DNA of 64,000 nt from Apilactobacillus bombintestini (GTDB lineage: Bacteria > Bacillota > Bacilli > Lactobacillales > Lactobacillaceae), in contig NZ_CP032626.1 in NCBI RefSeq assembly GCF_003627035.1, positions 682,001 to 746,000 on the forward strand, given 5' to 3'. A program made the translations under genes and the position numbers. Within the stretch, counting starts at the first letter, position 1; the number at the start of each line of letters is the position of its first letter. Positions 18,419-27,258 of this stretch are shown in pieces. The notes beneath the pieces are model-generated. The model did no database searches, was not told the DNA's origin, and worked only from the letters and a program-made list of their open reading frames with translations.

Positions 18419-18715
18419 ATGTTAGAAATGAATCTACAATTCTTCTCTCACCATAAAGGTGGAGGTTCAACTGCTAACGGTCGTGATTCAGCTGGTCGTC
18501 GTCTAGGTACTAAGGCTGCTGATGGATCAAAAGTTACTACTGGTTCAATTATCTACCGTCAACGTGGTACTCACATTTACCCAGGTAAAAACGTTAAACG
18601 TGGCGGTGATGATACTTTATTTGCTTTAGCTGATGGTGTTGTACGTTTTGAACGTAAAGGCCGCAGCAAGCGTCAAGTTTCAGTTTACCCAGTATCTGAA
18701 ACAGTTGCTAAGTAA
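18419..18715 (+). CDS. rpmA: 50S ribosomal protein L27 (with Prp-cleaved N-terminal extension)
   Basis: 98-residue precursor. The first nine residues (MLEMNLQFF) precede [15 protein letters not shown], the true N-terminus that reaches into the peptidyl transferase centre. The NLQFF-S junction is the Firmicute Prp cleavage site. The rest is typical L27 ([27 protein letters not shown]). CGGAGGTG ribosome binding site. Terminator follows. Confidence 0.97.
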   Translation: MLEMNLQFFSHHKGGGSTANGRDSAGRRLGTKAADGSKVTTGSIIYRQRGTHIYPGKNVKRGGDDTLFALADGVVRFERKGRSKRQVSVYPVSETVAK

Positions 18716-18732
18716 TTAGTGAATAATGTTGA

Positions 18733-18760
18733 AAAAGCCTGATTTTTTCAGGCTTTTTTT
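18733..18760 (+). terminator. Intrinsic terminator of rplU-prp-rpmA
   Basis: AAAAGCCTGA pairs with TCAGGCTTTT around five T residues, followed by a T-run. Confidence 0.92.
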
Positions 18761-18791
18761 ATTATCAAGGCTTATTTAATTAAACCTAAAA

Positions 18792-18800
18792 TGATACAAT
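18792..18800 (+). promoter_or_regulatory. Putative efp promoter (extended -10)
   Basis: TGATACAAT is an extended -10 element; no good -35 box is seen. The same TGATACAAT precedes coaBC. Confidence 0.5.
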
Positions 18801-18869
18801 ATAAGTAATGAATAAATTACCAACTCTTTTTAATATTAAGAAGGAGTTTTTTAGGGAGGAAATTTAATT

Positions 18870-19433
18870 ATGGCTACAATTTCAACTGCTCAATTTAAGA
18901 CAGGATTAACTATTGAAGTTGATAATGCTATCTGGCGTATTATTAACTTCCAACACGTAAAACCAGGTAAAGGTGGAGCTTTCGTTCGTACTAAGCTAAA
19001 GAACTTAAGAACTGGTGCCGTTCAAGATAAAACTTTCCGTTCTGGTGCTAAGATGGAACAAGCTCAAATCGATACTAGAACTATGCAATACTTATATTCT
19101 GATGGTTCTGGTTACGTATTCATGGATATGGATACTTATGAACAACTAAGTGTTCCTGGCGACAAGATTAAAGATGCTTTGAACTACTTACAAGAAAACA
19201 TGGAAGTTTCAATTGTTCAATACGAAAACGAAGTTATTGGTATTGAAGTTCCAAACACTGTAACTCTAGAAGTTTCAGAAACTGAACCAAGTATTAAAGG
19301 TAATACTGCTTCCGGTGGTAGTAAACCAGCTACTATGACTACTGGATTAATCGTTCAAGTTCCATTCTTTGTTAATGCTGGTGACAAATTAGTTATTAAC
19401 ACTACTGATGGAACATACATTTCAAGAGCTTAA
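18870..19433 (+). CDS. efp: Elongation factor P
   Basis: Relieves ribosome stalling at polyproline stretches. 187 residues, three beta-barrel domains: KOW-like domain I with the tip loop [10 protein letters not shown] (Lys in PGKGGA is the residue modified in many species), OB domains II and III ending in [30 protein letters not shown] ribosome binding site. First gene of efp-yqhY-nusB. Confidence 0.97.
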   Translation: MATISTAQFKTGLTIEVDNAIWRIINFQHVKPGKGGAFVRTKLKNLRTGAVQDKTFRSGAKMEQAQIDTRTMQYLYSDGSGYVFMDMDTYEQLSVPGDKIKDALNYLQENMEVSIVQYENEVIGIEVPNTVTLEVSETEPSIKGNTASGGSKPATMTTGLIVQVPFFVNAGDKLVINTTDGTYISRA

Positions 19434-19472
19434 TAACCGCTGATAAGCTGTATTTGATTGGAGGGTATTTCT

Positions 19473-19910
19473 ATGGCAGAAGAAACAAATATTTCTTTAA
19501 AGAAATCTAGTTCTGATTTAGGTGAAATCAAGATTTCTCCTAGTGTATTAGAAATTATTGCAAGTATTGCATCTGTTCAAGTAAAAGGTGTAAAGAGAAT
19601 GCGAGGATCACTAGCAACCAGTGTGAATGAACTATTTGGTCGCAAAGAAATGGGTAAAGGTATCAAACTTGATTTTCATGATGGAAAATTAATCGTTGAT
19701 GTATATGTATATCTTAATTATGGTGTTTCTGTGCCAAAGGTTGCATTGAATATCCAAGAACAAGTTAAACAACAGCTTTTATTCATGACAGAGCTTGATT
19801 TAGGCGAAGTTAATGTACATGTAGAAGGTATTGTACCTGATAAAAGTGATAAAAAGTATGATCCAAATACTTTATTTAGTGGTAATAGTAGCAATAAGGG
19901 TGAAAAATAG
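19473..19910 (+). CDS. yqhY: Asp23/Gls24 family protein (YqhY type)
   Basis: 145-residue alkaline-shock-like protein. The Asp23 core spans about residues 15-120 (IKISPSVLEIIASIASVQVKGVKRM through LGEVNVHVEGIVPD). In B. subtilis and S. aureus this paralogue is linked to fatty acid or acetyl-CoA carboxylase homeostasis; the accBC genes that often precede it are absent here. Start ATG 19473 chosen for TTGGAGGG eight bases upstream. Its stop overlaps the nusB start by one base. Confidence 0.9.
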   Translation: MAEETNISLKKSSSDLGEIKISPSVLEIIASIASVQVKGVKRMRGSLATSVNELFGRKEMGKGIKLDFHDGKLIVDVYVYLNYGVSVPKVALNIQEQVKQQLLFMTELDLGEVNVHVEGIVPDKSDKKYDPNTLFSGNSSNKGEK

Positions 19911-20311
19911 TGGAAATTACAAGACACAAAATAAGAGAATATGCATTCCAAACATTATTTGCAATTAATGCAAATGATACAACCGATAAGAACCTATTCT
20001 TTCATGCCATTTCCAAAACTGATAGTGAAGTAGATATTCCTGAATACTACAACACATTAGTTGATGGTGTATTAGAACATATTGATAGTTTAGATGATAG
20101 TATAATCTCCTATCTTGTTTCCGGTTGGTCAATTGATAGAATTGCTAAGACTGATTTAGCTATTCTAAGACTTGCATTTTTCGAAATTAAATATGTTGAT
20201 GATGTACCTACTAAGGTTGCAATCAACGAAGCTCTAGAATTAACAAAGAAGTACAGTGATGATCATTCACGTAAATTTGTTAATGGAGTTTTATCAAACA
20301 CAATTGCTTAA
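19910..20311 (+). CDS. nusB: Transcription antitermination factor NusB
   Basis: 133-residue helical RNA-binding protein that with NusE (S10) binds boxA in rRNA operons. Typical N-terminus RHKIREYAFQTLFAIN and C-terminal VAINEALELTKKYSDDHSRKFVNGVL. GTG start overlapping the yqhY stop codon by one base, indicating translational coupling. Terminator follows. Confidence 0.95.
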   Translation: MEITRHKIREYAFQTLFAINANDTTDKNLFFHAISKTDSEVDIPEYYNTLVDGVLEHIDSLDDSIISYLVSGWSIDRIAKTDLAILRLAFFEIKYVDDVPTKVAINEALELTKKYSDDHSRKFVNGVLSNTIA

Positions 20312-20327
20312 CTAAAGAGATTCGCTT

Positions 20328-20344
20328 ATGGCGAATCTTTTTTG
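20328..20344 (+). terminator. Intrinsic terminator of efp-yqhY-nusB
   Basis: AGATTCGC pairs with GCGAATCT around TTATG, followed by TTTTTT. Confidence 0.85.
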
Positions 20345-20372
20345 ATACATAAACAAAAAAATATTCTTTATA

Positions 20373-20381
20373 TGCTAAAAT
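20373..20381 (+). promoter_or_regulatory. Putative folD promoter (extended -10)
   Basis: TGCTAAAAT is an extended -10; no clear -35 box. Located 31 bases before the folD start. Confidence 0.45.
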
Positions 20382-20411
20382 GTATATAAAATACTCTGTG
20401 GAGGTTATAGG

Positions 20412-21266
20412 ATGTCCAATATTATTGATGGAAGAATGCTAGCTAAAAAGATGAATCAACAAACTACTGATATGGTTAGTGAATTAAAGAGTAGAGGAAC
20501 TAGTCCTTGTTTAGCTGTTATTATCGTTGGTAATGATCAAGCTAGTCACCGCTATGTTAGGAGTAAAAACAAAAAGGCAACACAATTAGGAATTAAATCC
20601 ATTGTAAAAGAAATGCCGGAAGAAACATCTGAGCAAGAAGTTTTACAAGTTTTAGACGAATATAATAACGATGATAAAATCAATGCAATTTTAATACAAT
20701 CTCCACTTCCTAAACATATTAATGAAAAATATGTTATGAGTAAAATTAATCCTGAAAAAGATGTGGATGGTTTCCAAGTTATTAATTCTGGAAAATTATT
20801 TTTAAATGAACCAACCAATTATCCGGTTGCATGTACTCCAAAGGGTATTATGACCATGTTTAACGAATATGGTATAGAACTAAAAGGTAAGAAAGCTGTA
20901 GTTATTGGTAGAAGTACTATTGTGGGAAGACCTATGGCTGCATTATTAATTAATGCTGGAGCTGAAGTGATGGTTATAAATCATTACGTATCTAATATTA
21001 GTGATTACACAAAGGATGCTGATATTATAGTTTCTGCTACTGGTAAATTGCATACAGTTACTGAAAATGATGTTAAAGACGGAGTAGTAATAATTGATGT
21101 AGGACAAAACGTTGATGAAAATGGCAAGCTAGTTGGAGACGTTGATTATGATGATTTACGTTCTAAGGCTTCATATATCACTCCTGTACCAGGTGGTGTT
21201 GGTCCTATGACTATTGCTACATTAATGAGACAAACGGTAGAACTTGCAAAATGGAGTGAAAAATAA
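20412..21266 (+). CDS. folD: Bifunctional methylene-THF dehydrogenase / methenyl-THF cyclohydrolase
   Basis: Interconverts 5,10-methylene-THF and 10-formyl-THF using NADP. 284 residues; shows YVRSKNKKA with the catalytic Lys, QSPLPKHINE, the DGFQVINSG segment, the nucleotide fold VVIGRSTIVGRPMAALL and the C-terminal TPVPGGVGPMTIATLM. Leads the folD-xseA-xseB-ispA-tlyA-recN string. Supplies formyl-THF to Fmt, also encoded in this window. Confidence 0.97.
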   Translation: MSNIIDGRMLAKKMNQQTTDMVSELKSRGTSPCLAVIIVGNDQASHRYVRSKNKKATQLGIKSIVKEMPEETSEQEVLQVLDEYNNDDKINAILIQSPLPKHINEKYVMSKINPEKDVDGFQVINSGKLFLNEPTNYPVACTPKGIMTMFNEYGIELKGKKAVVIGRSTIVGRPMAALLINAGAEVMVINHYVSNISDYTKDADIIVSATGKLHTVTENDVKDGVVIIDVGQNVDENGKLVGDVDYDDLRSKASYITPVPGGVGPMTIATLMRQTVELAKWSEK

Positions 21267-22609
21267 TGGATAACGATTATTTAAGTGTTACTGACTTAAC
21301 TAATTATATAAAGAAAAAATTTGATCGAGATCCTTATTTAGGAAAAGTATATTTAACTGGTGAAATCTCAAATTTTAGGTTACGTCCAGTTCATCAATAC
21401 TTTAGTTTAAAAGATGATAACGCTAAAATTAGTGCAATTATGTTTAAGTCTGCATTTAATAAAGTTAAATTCACACCAGAAGAAGGGATGAAGGTCCTAG
21501 TTACTGGTAGAATTTCATTATATGAACCCACTGGTAATTACCAAATCTACATTGAACATATGGAACCTGATGGAGTAGGAGAGCTTTATCAAGCATATGA
21601 ACAGTTAAAGAAAAAATTATCTCAAGAAGGTTTATTTAACGCAGAACATAAGAAGAGATTAGTTAAATATCCCAAGAGAATAGCAGTCGTTACTTCACCA
21701 AGTGGAGCTGTTATAAGAGATATTATCACTACTACTCGTAGAAGATATCCTATTGCTCAAATTGTCCTATATCCTGCTGTTGTGCAAGGTAATGCTGCCG
21801 CAAAGAATATTGTTAGACAAATTAGCAGAGTTAATGAACGAGATGATTATGATACATTAATCATAGGACGTGGTGGTGGATCTATTGAAGATTTATGGCC
21901 ATTTAATGAAGAAATAGTTGCTAGAGAAATTTATAAATCAAAAATACCAGTTATTTCTTCAGTTGGACATGAAACTGATGTAACCATTTCTGATTTAGTA
22001 TCTGATGTGCGTGCAGCTACTCCAACTGCAGCTGCTGAATTAGCTGTCCCCGTTTTAACTGATGTTTTAACTGAAATACAAAATAATAAAATAAGAACTA
22101 TCAATTCTTTTGGTAACAAACTTAAACAACTACAACAACGTTTATCTAAAGCCAATGAATCATATATATTTAGACAACCAGAAAGATTGTATGATTCATA
22201 TGTACAAAAGATTGATATGTTAAACGAACGTTTAAATAATAGTTTTAAAGAAAAGATTAATTTATTTGATAGAAGACTAAATGATTTAGTTTATAATCTA
22301 AAAATAAATTCACCTCAAGCATTGATAAAAGAACAAATGCAATCGTTAGAGGTTAATAATGAAAGACTTCAACGTAATATCAACCAATTAATAGATAATA
22401 AAAGAGTAGAACTAAAAAGAAATATTGAATCACTAGATCACTTAAGTCCATTAAAAGTAATGGCTAGAGGGTTTAGTTTTACAACTAATGAACAGGGTGA
22501 AGTTGTTAAAAAAGTTGATGATTTAAAGAAAAATCAAACTGTTGAGTTAAATTTAATTGATGGTTCTGCTAAGGCAACTGTAAATGAAATTAAAAAGGAG
22601 CATAAATAA
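21266..22609 (+). CDS. xseA: Exodeoxyribonuclease VII large subunit
   Basis: Catalytic subunit (447 residues) of the single-strand exonuclease used in repair. N-terminal OB fold (LTNYIKKKFDRDPYLGKVYLTGEISNF), catalytic domain with VVTSPSGAVIRDI, GRGGGSIEDLWPFNEE and SVGHETDVTISDLV motifs, then a long C-terminal coiled coil that binds XseB. Start codon overlaps the folD stop by one base, and its own stop overlaps xseB likewise. Confidence 0.97.
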   Translation: MDNDYLSVTDLTNYIKKKFDRDPYLGKVYLTGEISNFRLRPVHQYFSLKDDNAKISAIMFKSAFNKVKFTPEEGMKVLVTGRISLYEPTGNYQIYIEHMEPDGVGELYQAYEQLKKKLSQEGLFNAEHKKRLVKYPKRIAVVTSPSGAVIRDIITTTRRRYPIAQIVLYPAVVQGNAAAKNIVRQISRVNERDDYDTLIIGRGGGSIEDLWPFNEEIVAREIYKSKIPVISSVGHETDVTISDLVSDVRAATPTAAAELAVPVLTDVLTEIQNNKIRTINSFGNKLKQLQQRLSKANESYIFRQPERLYDSYVQKIDMLNERLNNSFKEKINLFDRRLNDLVYNLKINSPQALIKEQMQSLEVNNERLQRNINQLIDNKRVELKRNIESLDHLSPLKVMARGFSFTTNEQGEVVKKVDDLKKNQTVELNLIDGSAKATVNEIKKEHK

Positions 22610-22842
22610 TGACAGAGAAAGTTAGTTTTGAAGAAAATATGGATAAGTTGGAAAAAATTGTTCAAGAATTAGAACAAGGTAACATTCCGTTGGAAAAAGC
22701 ATTGTCTCAATTTCAAAAGGGAATTGAATTAAGCAATGAATTACAAAACACTTTAAAGAATGCTGAAAACACATTGGCTAAAGAAATGACTGACAATGAT
22801 GAAGAAAAGCAATTTGAAAAACCCGAAAGTGATGATAAATAA
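22609..22842 (+). CDS. xseB: Exodeoxyribonuclease VII small subunit
   Basis: 77-residue helical hairpin protein (FEENMDKLEKIVQELEQGNIPLEKALSQF) that caps the XseA coiled coil; several copies bind each large subunit. Overlaps xseA and ispA by one base at each end, so tightly coupled. The acidic C-terminal tail (ETDNDEEKQ-like) is longer than the minimum. Confidence 0.95.
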   Translation: MTEKVSFEENMDKLEKIVQELEQGNIPLEKALSQFQKGIELSNELQNTLKNAENTLAKEMTDNDEEKQFEKPESDDK

Positions 22843-23735
22843 TGGCAGATAAAAGTTTATTGAAAGAGTTTATCAGTGATAATAATCCGGCAATTGATGA
22901 TTATTTATCAAACCACTTGGATGAATATGTTGATCAAAAAGATTTATTGGATTCCATGAAGTATTCTTTAATGGCTGGTGGTAAGAGACTTAGACCATTA
23001 TTTACTATTGCAGTCATGAAGATGATGAATAAAAAAATCGAAGATGATCAAATGAAGGCTGCATGCGCCTTAGAATTACTTCATACCTATTCATTGATTC
23101 ATGATGATTTGCCAGCTATGGATAATGATGACTTAAGAAGGGGTAAACCTACTAATCATGTTATTTATGGTGCTGGATTAGCTACATTAGCTGGGGATGG
23201 ATTATTAACTTTGGCTTTTCAATGGCTAACTGATAACAAAATGAATGATTCAATAAAGAGTAAATTAGCTTTGTTACTATCTAAAGCAGCTGGACCAAGT
23301 GGTATGGTATCCGGACAAGCCAAAGATATACAAAATGAAAATAAAAAATTGACATTAGATCAACTAAAAGGTTTGCATCGTGAAAAAACTGGGGCTTTGA
23401 TTCGTTATGCTTTAGCAGCCGGTGCTGTTATGTCAGAAGTTGATAACGAGTTAGAAAGAAAATTAGATAAATTTGGCAGTGACTATGGTTTAGCCTTTCA
23501 AATTTACGATGATATTTTAGACGTAGTATCCAATGACAAAGAACTCGGTAAACCCGTACATCAAGACGGTAATAAAAATACTTACACTAATTTATTAGGG
23601 TTAGATAAATCATATGACTACTTAAAGCAATTAATTGATGATTGTAGAAATGTGTTAGATGATATTAATACTCAATATAAATTAGATACGAGTGTACTTT
23701 CAGCATTTTTAGATTATTTTGAAATAAAAAAATAG
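22842..23735 (+). CDS. ispA: Polyprenyl (farnesyl) diphosphate synthase
   Basis: Condenses DMAPP/GPP with IPP to give C15 (farnesyl) diphosphate, precursor of undecaprenyl phosphate. 297 residues with the first Asp-rich motif in HDDLPAMDNDDLRRGKP and the second in YDDILD, plus GKRLRP. In B. subtilis dxs follows this gene; here tlyA follows directly, in keeping with IPP made by the mevalonate route (fni and mvaK2 at 62.5-64 kb). Confidence 0.95.
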   Translation: MADKSLLKEFISDNNPAIDDYLSNHLDEYVDQKDLLDSMKYSLMAGGKRLRPLFTIAVMKMMNKKIEDDQMKAACALELLHTYSLIHDDLPAMDNDDLRRGKPTNHVIYGAGLATLAGDGLLTLAFQWLTDNKMNDSIKSKLALLLSKAAGPSGMVSGQAKDIQNENKKLTLDQLKGLHREKTGALIRYALAAGAVMSEVDNELERKLDKFGSDYGLAFQIYDDILDVVSNDKELGKPVHQDGNKNTYTNLLGLDKSYDYLKQLIDDCRNVLDDINTQYKLDTSVLSAFLDYFEIKK

Positions 23736-23747
23736 GAGTAGCACATA

Positions 23748-24554
23748 ATGAAGAAACAAAGAGTGGACGTTTTACTGGTTGAACAAGGAATATTTGATAC
23801 CAGAGAAAAAGCTAAAAGAGCTGTTATGGCTGGAGAAATTTTAGGTAAAAACGAAGAAAGATTAGATAAACCTGGAACCAAAATACCAGTTGATACAAAA
23901 TTACATTTAAAAGGGAAACCAATGCCTTATGTAAGTAGAGGTGGACTTAAATTAGCTAAAGCTTTGAAAATCTTTAATTTGGATGTAAATGGTAAGACAG
24001 TTCTTGATATAGGATCGTCCACCGGTGGCTTTACAGATGTGATGTTACAAAATGGTGCTAAATTAAGTTATGCATTGGATGTAGGTAGTAATCAATTGGT
24101 ATGGAAATTACGAGAAGATGAAAGAGTTATCGTAATGGAACATACAAACTTCAGATACAGTAAACTTGAAGATTTTACACATGGTCAACCTGAATTTGCA
24201 TCTATTGATGTATCATTTATTTCTCTACATTTAATTTTGCCTGTTTTAAAGAACATTTTAGTTAAAAATGGACATGTGGCTGCTTTGGTTAAGCCACAAT
24301 TTGAAGCTGGTAGAGATAAGATTGGAAAACACGGAATTGTTAGAGATCATAAGGTTCATCAAGAAGTCTTAGAAGATATTATTAACTTTGCTGTGTCTGC
24401 TGGTTATTCAGTTGAAGGACTTGATTTCTCACCAATTAAAGGTGGAGAAGGAAATATTGAATTCTTAATTAATTTGAAATCAGTCGATAATCCTTCCATT
24501 AATCCTGATATTTCCATTACAGATACAATTAAAAATGCTGATAATCAACTATAA
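23748..24554 (+). CDS. tlyA: TlyA family rRNA 2'-O-methyltransferase
   Basis: 268 residues: an N-terminal S4 RNA-binding domain (about 1-62, RVDVLLVEQGIFDTREKAKRA) and an FtsJ-like methyltransferase domain with the SAM motif VLDIGSSTGGFTDVML and the catalytic-region ALVKPQFEAGR. Family members methylate 16S and 23S rRNA at cytidine 2'-OH. Twelve bases after ispA, 35 before recN; the argR/ahrC gene usually placed between tlyA and recN is absent. Confidence 0.94.
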   Translation: MKKQRVDVLLVEQGIFDTREKAKRAVMAGEILGKNEERLDKPGTKIPVDTKLHLKGKPMPYVSRGGLKLAKALKIFNLDVNGKTVLDIGSSTGGFTDVMLQNGAKLSYALDVGSNQLVWKLREDERVIVMEHTNFRYSKLEDFTHGQPEFASIDVSFISLHLILPVLKNILVKNGHVAALVKPQFEAGRDKIGKHGIVRDHKVHQEVLEDIINFAVSAGYSVEGLDFSPIKGGEGNIEFLINLKSVDNPSINPDISITDTIKNADNQL

Positions 24555-24589
24555 TGATGTAATGTCATTAATGAAAGGAAGTCGTTTAC

Positions 24590-26281
24590 TTGCTAGAAAA
24601 CTTATCCATTACAAATTTTGCAATTATTGATCATTTAGAGATTGATTTTTCAGATGGTATGACGGTTTTAACTGGTGAAACAGGTGCTGGTAAATCGATT
24701 ATTATTGATGCCGTTGGATTATTAGCTGGTGGCAGAGGTTCACAAAGCTTTATTCGTACAGGCAGTAACAAACTATTAATACAAGGTTTATTTGTATTTC
24801 CACAAGATGGATTAACTTATCGTGTATTAGATGATTTAGGTATCGATCACAGCGATGGCAGTGTTATTTTACAACGTGAGATATATCGTAACGGAAGAAA
24901 CATTTGTCGTGTAAACGGGATGCTGGTAAATACAGCAATGCTTAAGAAAATTGGTGAAACTATTGTTGATATTCATGGTCAAAATGAACATCAAGAATTA
25001 ATGCAACCAGAACGCCACGTTTCGTTATTAGATGAATTTGGTGATAAAGAACTAGATGGCATTCTAGAAAATTATCATAACTGCTTTGATCGTTATCAAA
25101 AACTTAAAGCATCTATCAAAGAAAAACGAGGCAATGAAAAAGAATGGTCACAACGTTTAGATATGTTGCAATTCCAAGAAAATGAAATTAAAAATGCTCA
25201 TCTAGAAGTGGGTGAAGAAGAAAAACTAGTAAGCGAACGTGATCATTTGTTAAATTATCAAAAGATAGTGGATTCATTAAAATTAAGTTTTGAAGCTATC
25301 AATGGTGATGAAAACTTCAATCCACTAGATATGATTGGTGAAGCCAAAGGCGCTATGGAATCTATTGAAGAAGTAGATTCTCAATTTAATGAAATTTCAG
25401 ATAACATAAAAAACGCATTTTATTTACTACAAGATGCATCTGATAATATTTCAGATCAAATGGACTTACAGGAATTTGATCAAGGTAGATTAGAAGAAAT
25501 AGAAGCCAGATTAAACGTTATATATGGATTAAAGCGTAAGTATGGTGATTCTATTGAACAAGTATTACGTCATTACGAAGATGTAGTTAATGAATTATCT
25601 ACTATGCAGGCTGACAAAAATACTGGTGAAAACCTTAATGAACAATATGAATCTACAGTTAACCAATTGAATGAGTTAGCGGATAAATTAAATGCAAAAA
25701 GACACAAGGTAGCTGTAGAACTAGAAAAGTCTGTCCATTCTCAATTATCTGATTTATATATGGGGAAAACAGAATTTAAAGTTCATTTTGAGAAACTACC
25801 TATTGGCGAATTTAATAGATATGGTTCGGAACGTGTAGAATTTTATATGAGAACTAATCCTGGTGAAGGGATGCTACCACTTTCAAAGATAGCTTCTGGT
25901 GGTGAGTTATCTCGTATAATGCTGGCACTAAAGACTATTTTTACTAACGTTCAAGGAGTAACTTCTATTATTTTTGATGAAGTAGATACAGGTGTATCTG
26001 GACGTGTTGCTCAAGCAATTGCTGAAAAAATTAGTAATATTGCTAAAATGTCACAAGTTTTATGTATTACTCATTTGCCACAAGTTGCAGCTATGTCTGA
26101 TCATCATTACTTTATTGAAAAGAAAGTGGAAAAGGAAAGAACTAAGACTGGAATTGTTAAATTAACAGTTCAACAAAGAGTAAAAGAATTAGCTAGAATG
26201 CTTTCTGGATCTACTGTTACTGATTTAACATTGCAACATGCAAATGAACTATTACGTTTAGCTGACGAGACTAAAAAATAA
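24590..26281 (+). CDS. recN: DNA repair protein RecN
   Basis: SMC-like ATPase (563 residues) recruited to double-strand breaks. Walker A GETGAGKSIIIDAVG near residue 30, a QNEHQELM stretch, two coiled-coil arms around residues 155-380, then the signature KIASGGELSRIMLALK and Walker B SIIFDEVDTGVSG. TTG start with AAAGGAAG upstream (LENLSITNFAIIDHL is the conserved N-terminus). End of the folD string; the next gene has its own promoter. Confidence 0.96.
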   Translation: MLENLSITNFAIIDHLEIDFSDGMTVLTGETGAGKSIIIDAVGLLAGGRGSQSFIRTGSNKLLIQGLFVFPQDGLTYRVLDDLGIDHSDGSVILQREIYRNGRNICRVNGMLVNTAMLKKIGETIVDIHGQNEHQELMQPERHVSLLDEFGDKELDGILENYHNCFDRYQKLKASIKEKRGNEKEWSQRLDMLQFQENEIKNAHLEVGEEEKLVSERDHLLNYQKIVDSLKLSFEAINGDENFNPLDMIGEAKGAMESIEEVDSQFNEISDNIKNAFYLLQDASDNISDQMDLQEFDQGRLEEIEARLNVIYGLKRKYGDSIEQVLRHYEDVVNELSTMQADKNTGENLNEQYESTVNQLNELADKLNAKRHKVAVELEKSVHSQLSDLYMGKTEFKVHFEKLPIGEFNRYGSERVEFYMRTNPGEGMLPLSKIASGGELSRIMLALKTIFTNVQGVTSIIFDEVDTGVSGRVAQAIAEKISNIAKMSQVLCITHLPQVAAMSDHHYFIEKKVEKERTKTGIVKLTVQQRVKELARMLSGSTVTDLTLQHANELLRLADETKK

Positions 26282-26283
26282 AT

Positions 26284-26312
26284 TTGAAAAAATCTTAAAA
26301 ATAGGCCATAAT
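26284..26312 (+). promoter_or_regulatory. gmk-rpoZ promoter
   Basis: TTGAAA, 17-base spacer, CATAAT, starting three bases after the recN stop codon. Confidence 0.72.
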
Positions 26313-26346
26313 AGTAATAATATAAATTTTTTTGAGGGGTTTTAGT

Positions 26347-26964
26347 ATGGCAAAAAGAGGAATGCTAATTGTTCTTTCTGGTCCTTCTGGTGTTGGAAAA
26401 GGGACTGTTAGAAAAGCATTGTTTAACGAACCAAACGTGGATTTTAAATATTCTATTTCTATGACTACTAGAAAGCCACGTGAAGGTGAAGTTAATGGAA
26501 AGGATTATTTCTTTGTAAGCAAAGAAGAATTCGAAGATCACATTAAAAACGGTGAAATGCTTGAATATGCTAAATATGTAGATAACTATTACGGTACTCC
26601 TTTGAATTATGTTAATAAGACCTTAGATGAAGGTCATGACGTATTCCTAGAAATTGAAGTTAATGGTGCAATGCAAGTTAGAGCTAACTGCCCAGAAGCC
26701 GTATTTGTATTCTTAACTCCACCTGATTTAGTAGTCTTAAAGAACCGCTTAATCGGCCGTGGTACAGATGATATGGAAGTTATTGATAAAAGAATTAAGA
26801 CTGCCGTATCAGAAATTAAAATGATGCGTAATTATGATTACGCGGTATTAAACGATAAAGTTGAAAATGCTGTTGATAGAATTAAAACTATTATCAATAG
26901 TGAAAGACTAAAAGTAAATCGTGTAATGCCAGATTATTTATCAATGTTAGGAGAAGAAAAATAA
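26347..26964 (+). CDS. gmk: Guanylate kinase
   Basis: Phosphorylates GMP to GDP. About 205 residues; P-loop [10 protein letters not shown] at the N-terminus, [20 protein letters not shown] (GMP site), YYGTPLNYV and EVNGAMQV. Start taken as ATG 26347 behind GAGGGG; an in-frame start 15 bases earlier lacks a ribosome binding site. Its stop overlaps rpoZ by one base. Confidence 0.96.
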   Translation: MAKRGMLIVLSGPSGVGKGTVRKALFNEPNVDFKYSISMTTRKPREGEVNGKDYFFVSKEEFEDHIKNGEMLEYAKYVDNYYGTPLNYVNKTLDEGHDVFLEIEVNGAMQVRANCPEAVFVFLTPPDLVVLKNRLIGRGTDDMEVIDKRIKTAVSEIKMMRNYDYAVLNDKVENAVDRIKTIINSERLKVNRVMPDYLSMLGEEK

Positions 26965-27167
26965 TGTTATTATACCCATCAGTTGACAAATTACTTGAAA
27001 GAGTTGATTCAAGATACTCATTAATCATGCTAGCAAGTAAACGTGCTCATGAAATTGATACAGGATCACCTTTATTATTAGATAACTACAAATCAAGAAA
27101 ATCTATTGGTAAGGCTTTTGAAGAAATTGCTGCTGGAAAAGTTGAACTTACTAGAGATGCAAAATAA
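26964..27167 (+). CDS. rpoZ: RNA polymerase omega subunit
   Basis: 67-residue subunit that helps assemble beta' into RNA polymerase. Typical segments [17 protein letters not shown] and [15 protein letters not shown]. Translationally coupled to gmk by a one-base overlap and followed by a strong terminator. Confidence 0.94.
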   Translation: MLLYPSVDKLLERVDSRYSLIMLASKRAHEIDTGSPLLLDNYKSRKSIGKAFEEIAAGKVELTRDAK

Positions 27168-27175
27168 TAATTTTT

Positions 27176-27206
27176 AAACCTTTGCAGGAATGCAAAGGTT
27201 TTTATT
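27176..27206 (+). terminator. Intrinsic terminator of gmk-rpoZ
   Basis: AAACCTTTGCA pairs perfectly with TGCAAAGGTTT around GGAA, followed by T residues. Confidence 0.92.
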
Positions 27207-27215
27207 TTAAATTTT

Positions 27216-27224
27216 TGATACAAT
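27216..27224 (+). promoter_or_regulatory. Putative coaBC promoter (extended -10)
   Basis: TGATACAAT extended -10, 34 bases before the coaBC start; no clear -35 box. Confidence 0.5.
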
Positions 27225-27258
27225 ATAGTTATTAATTATGTTATATGGGGGAGAGACG

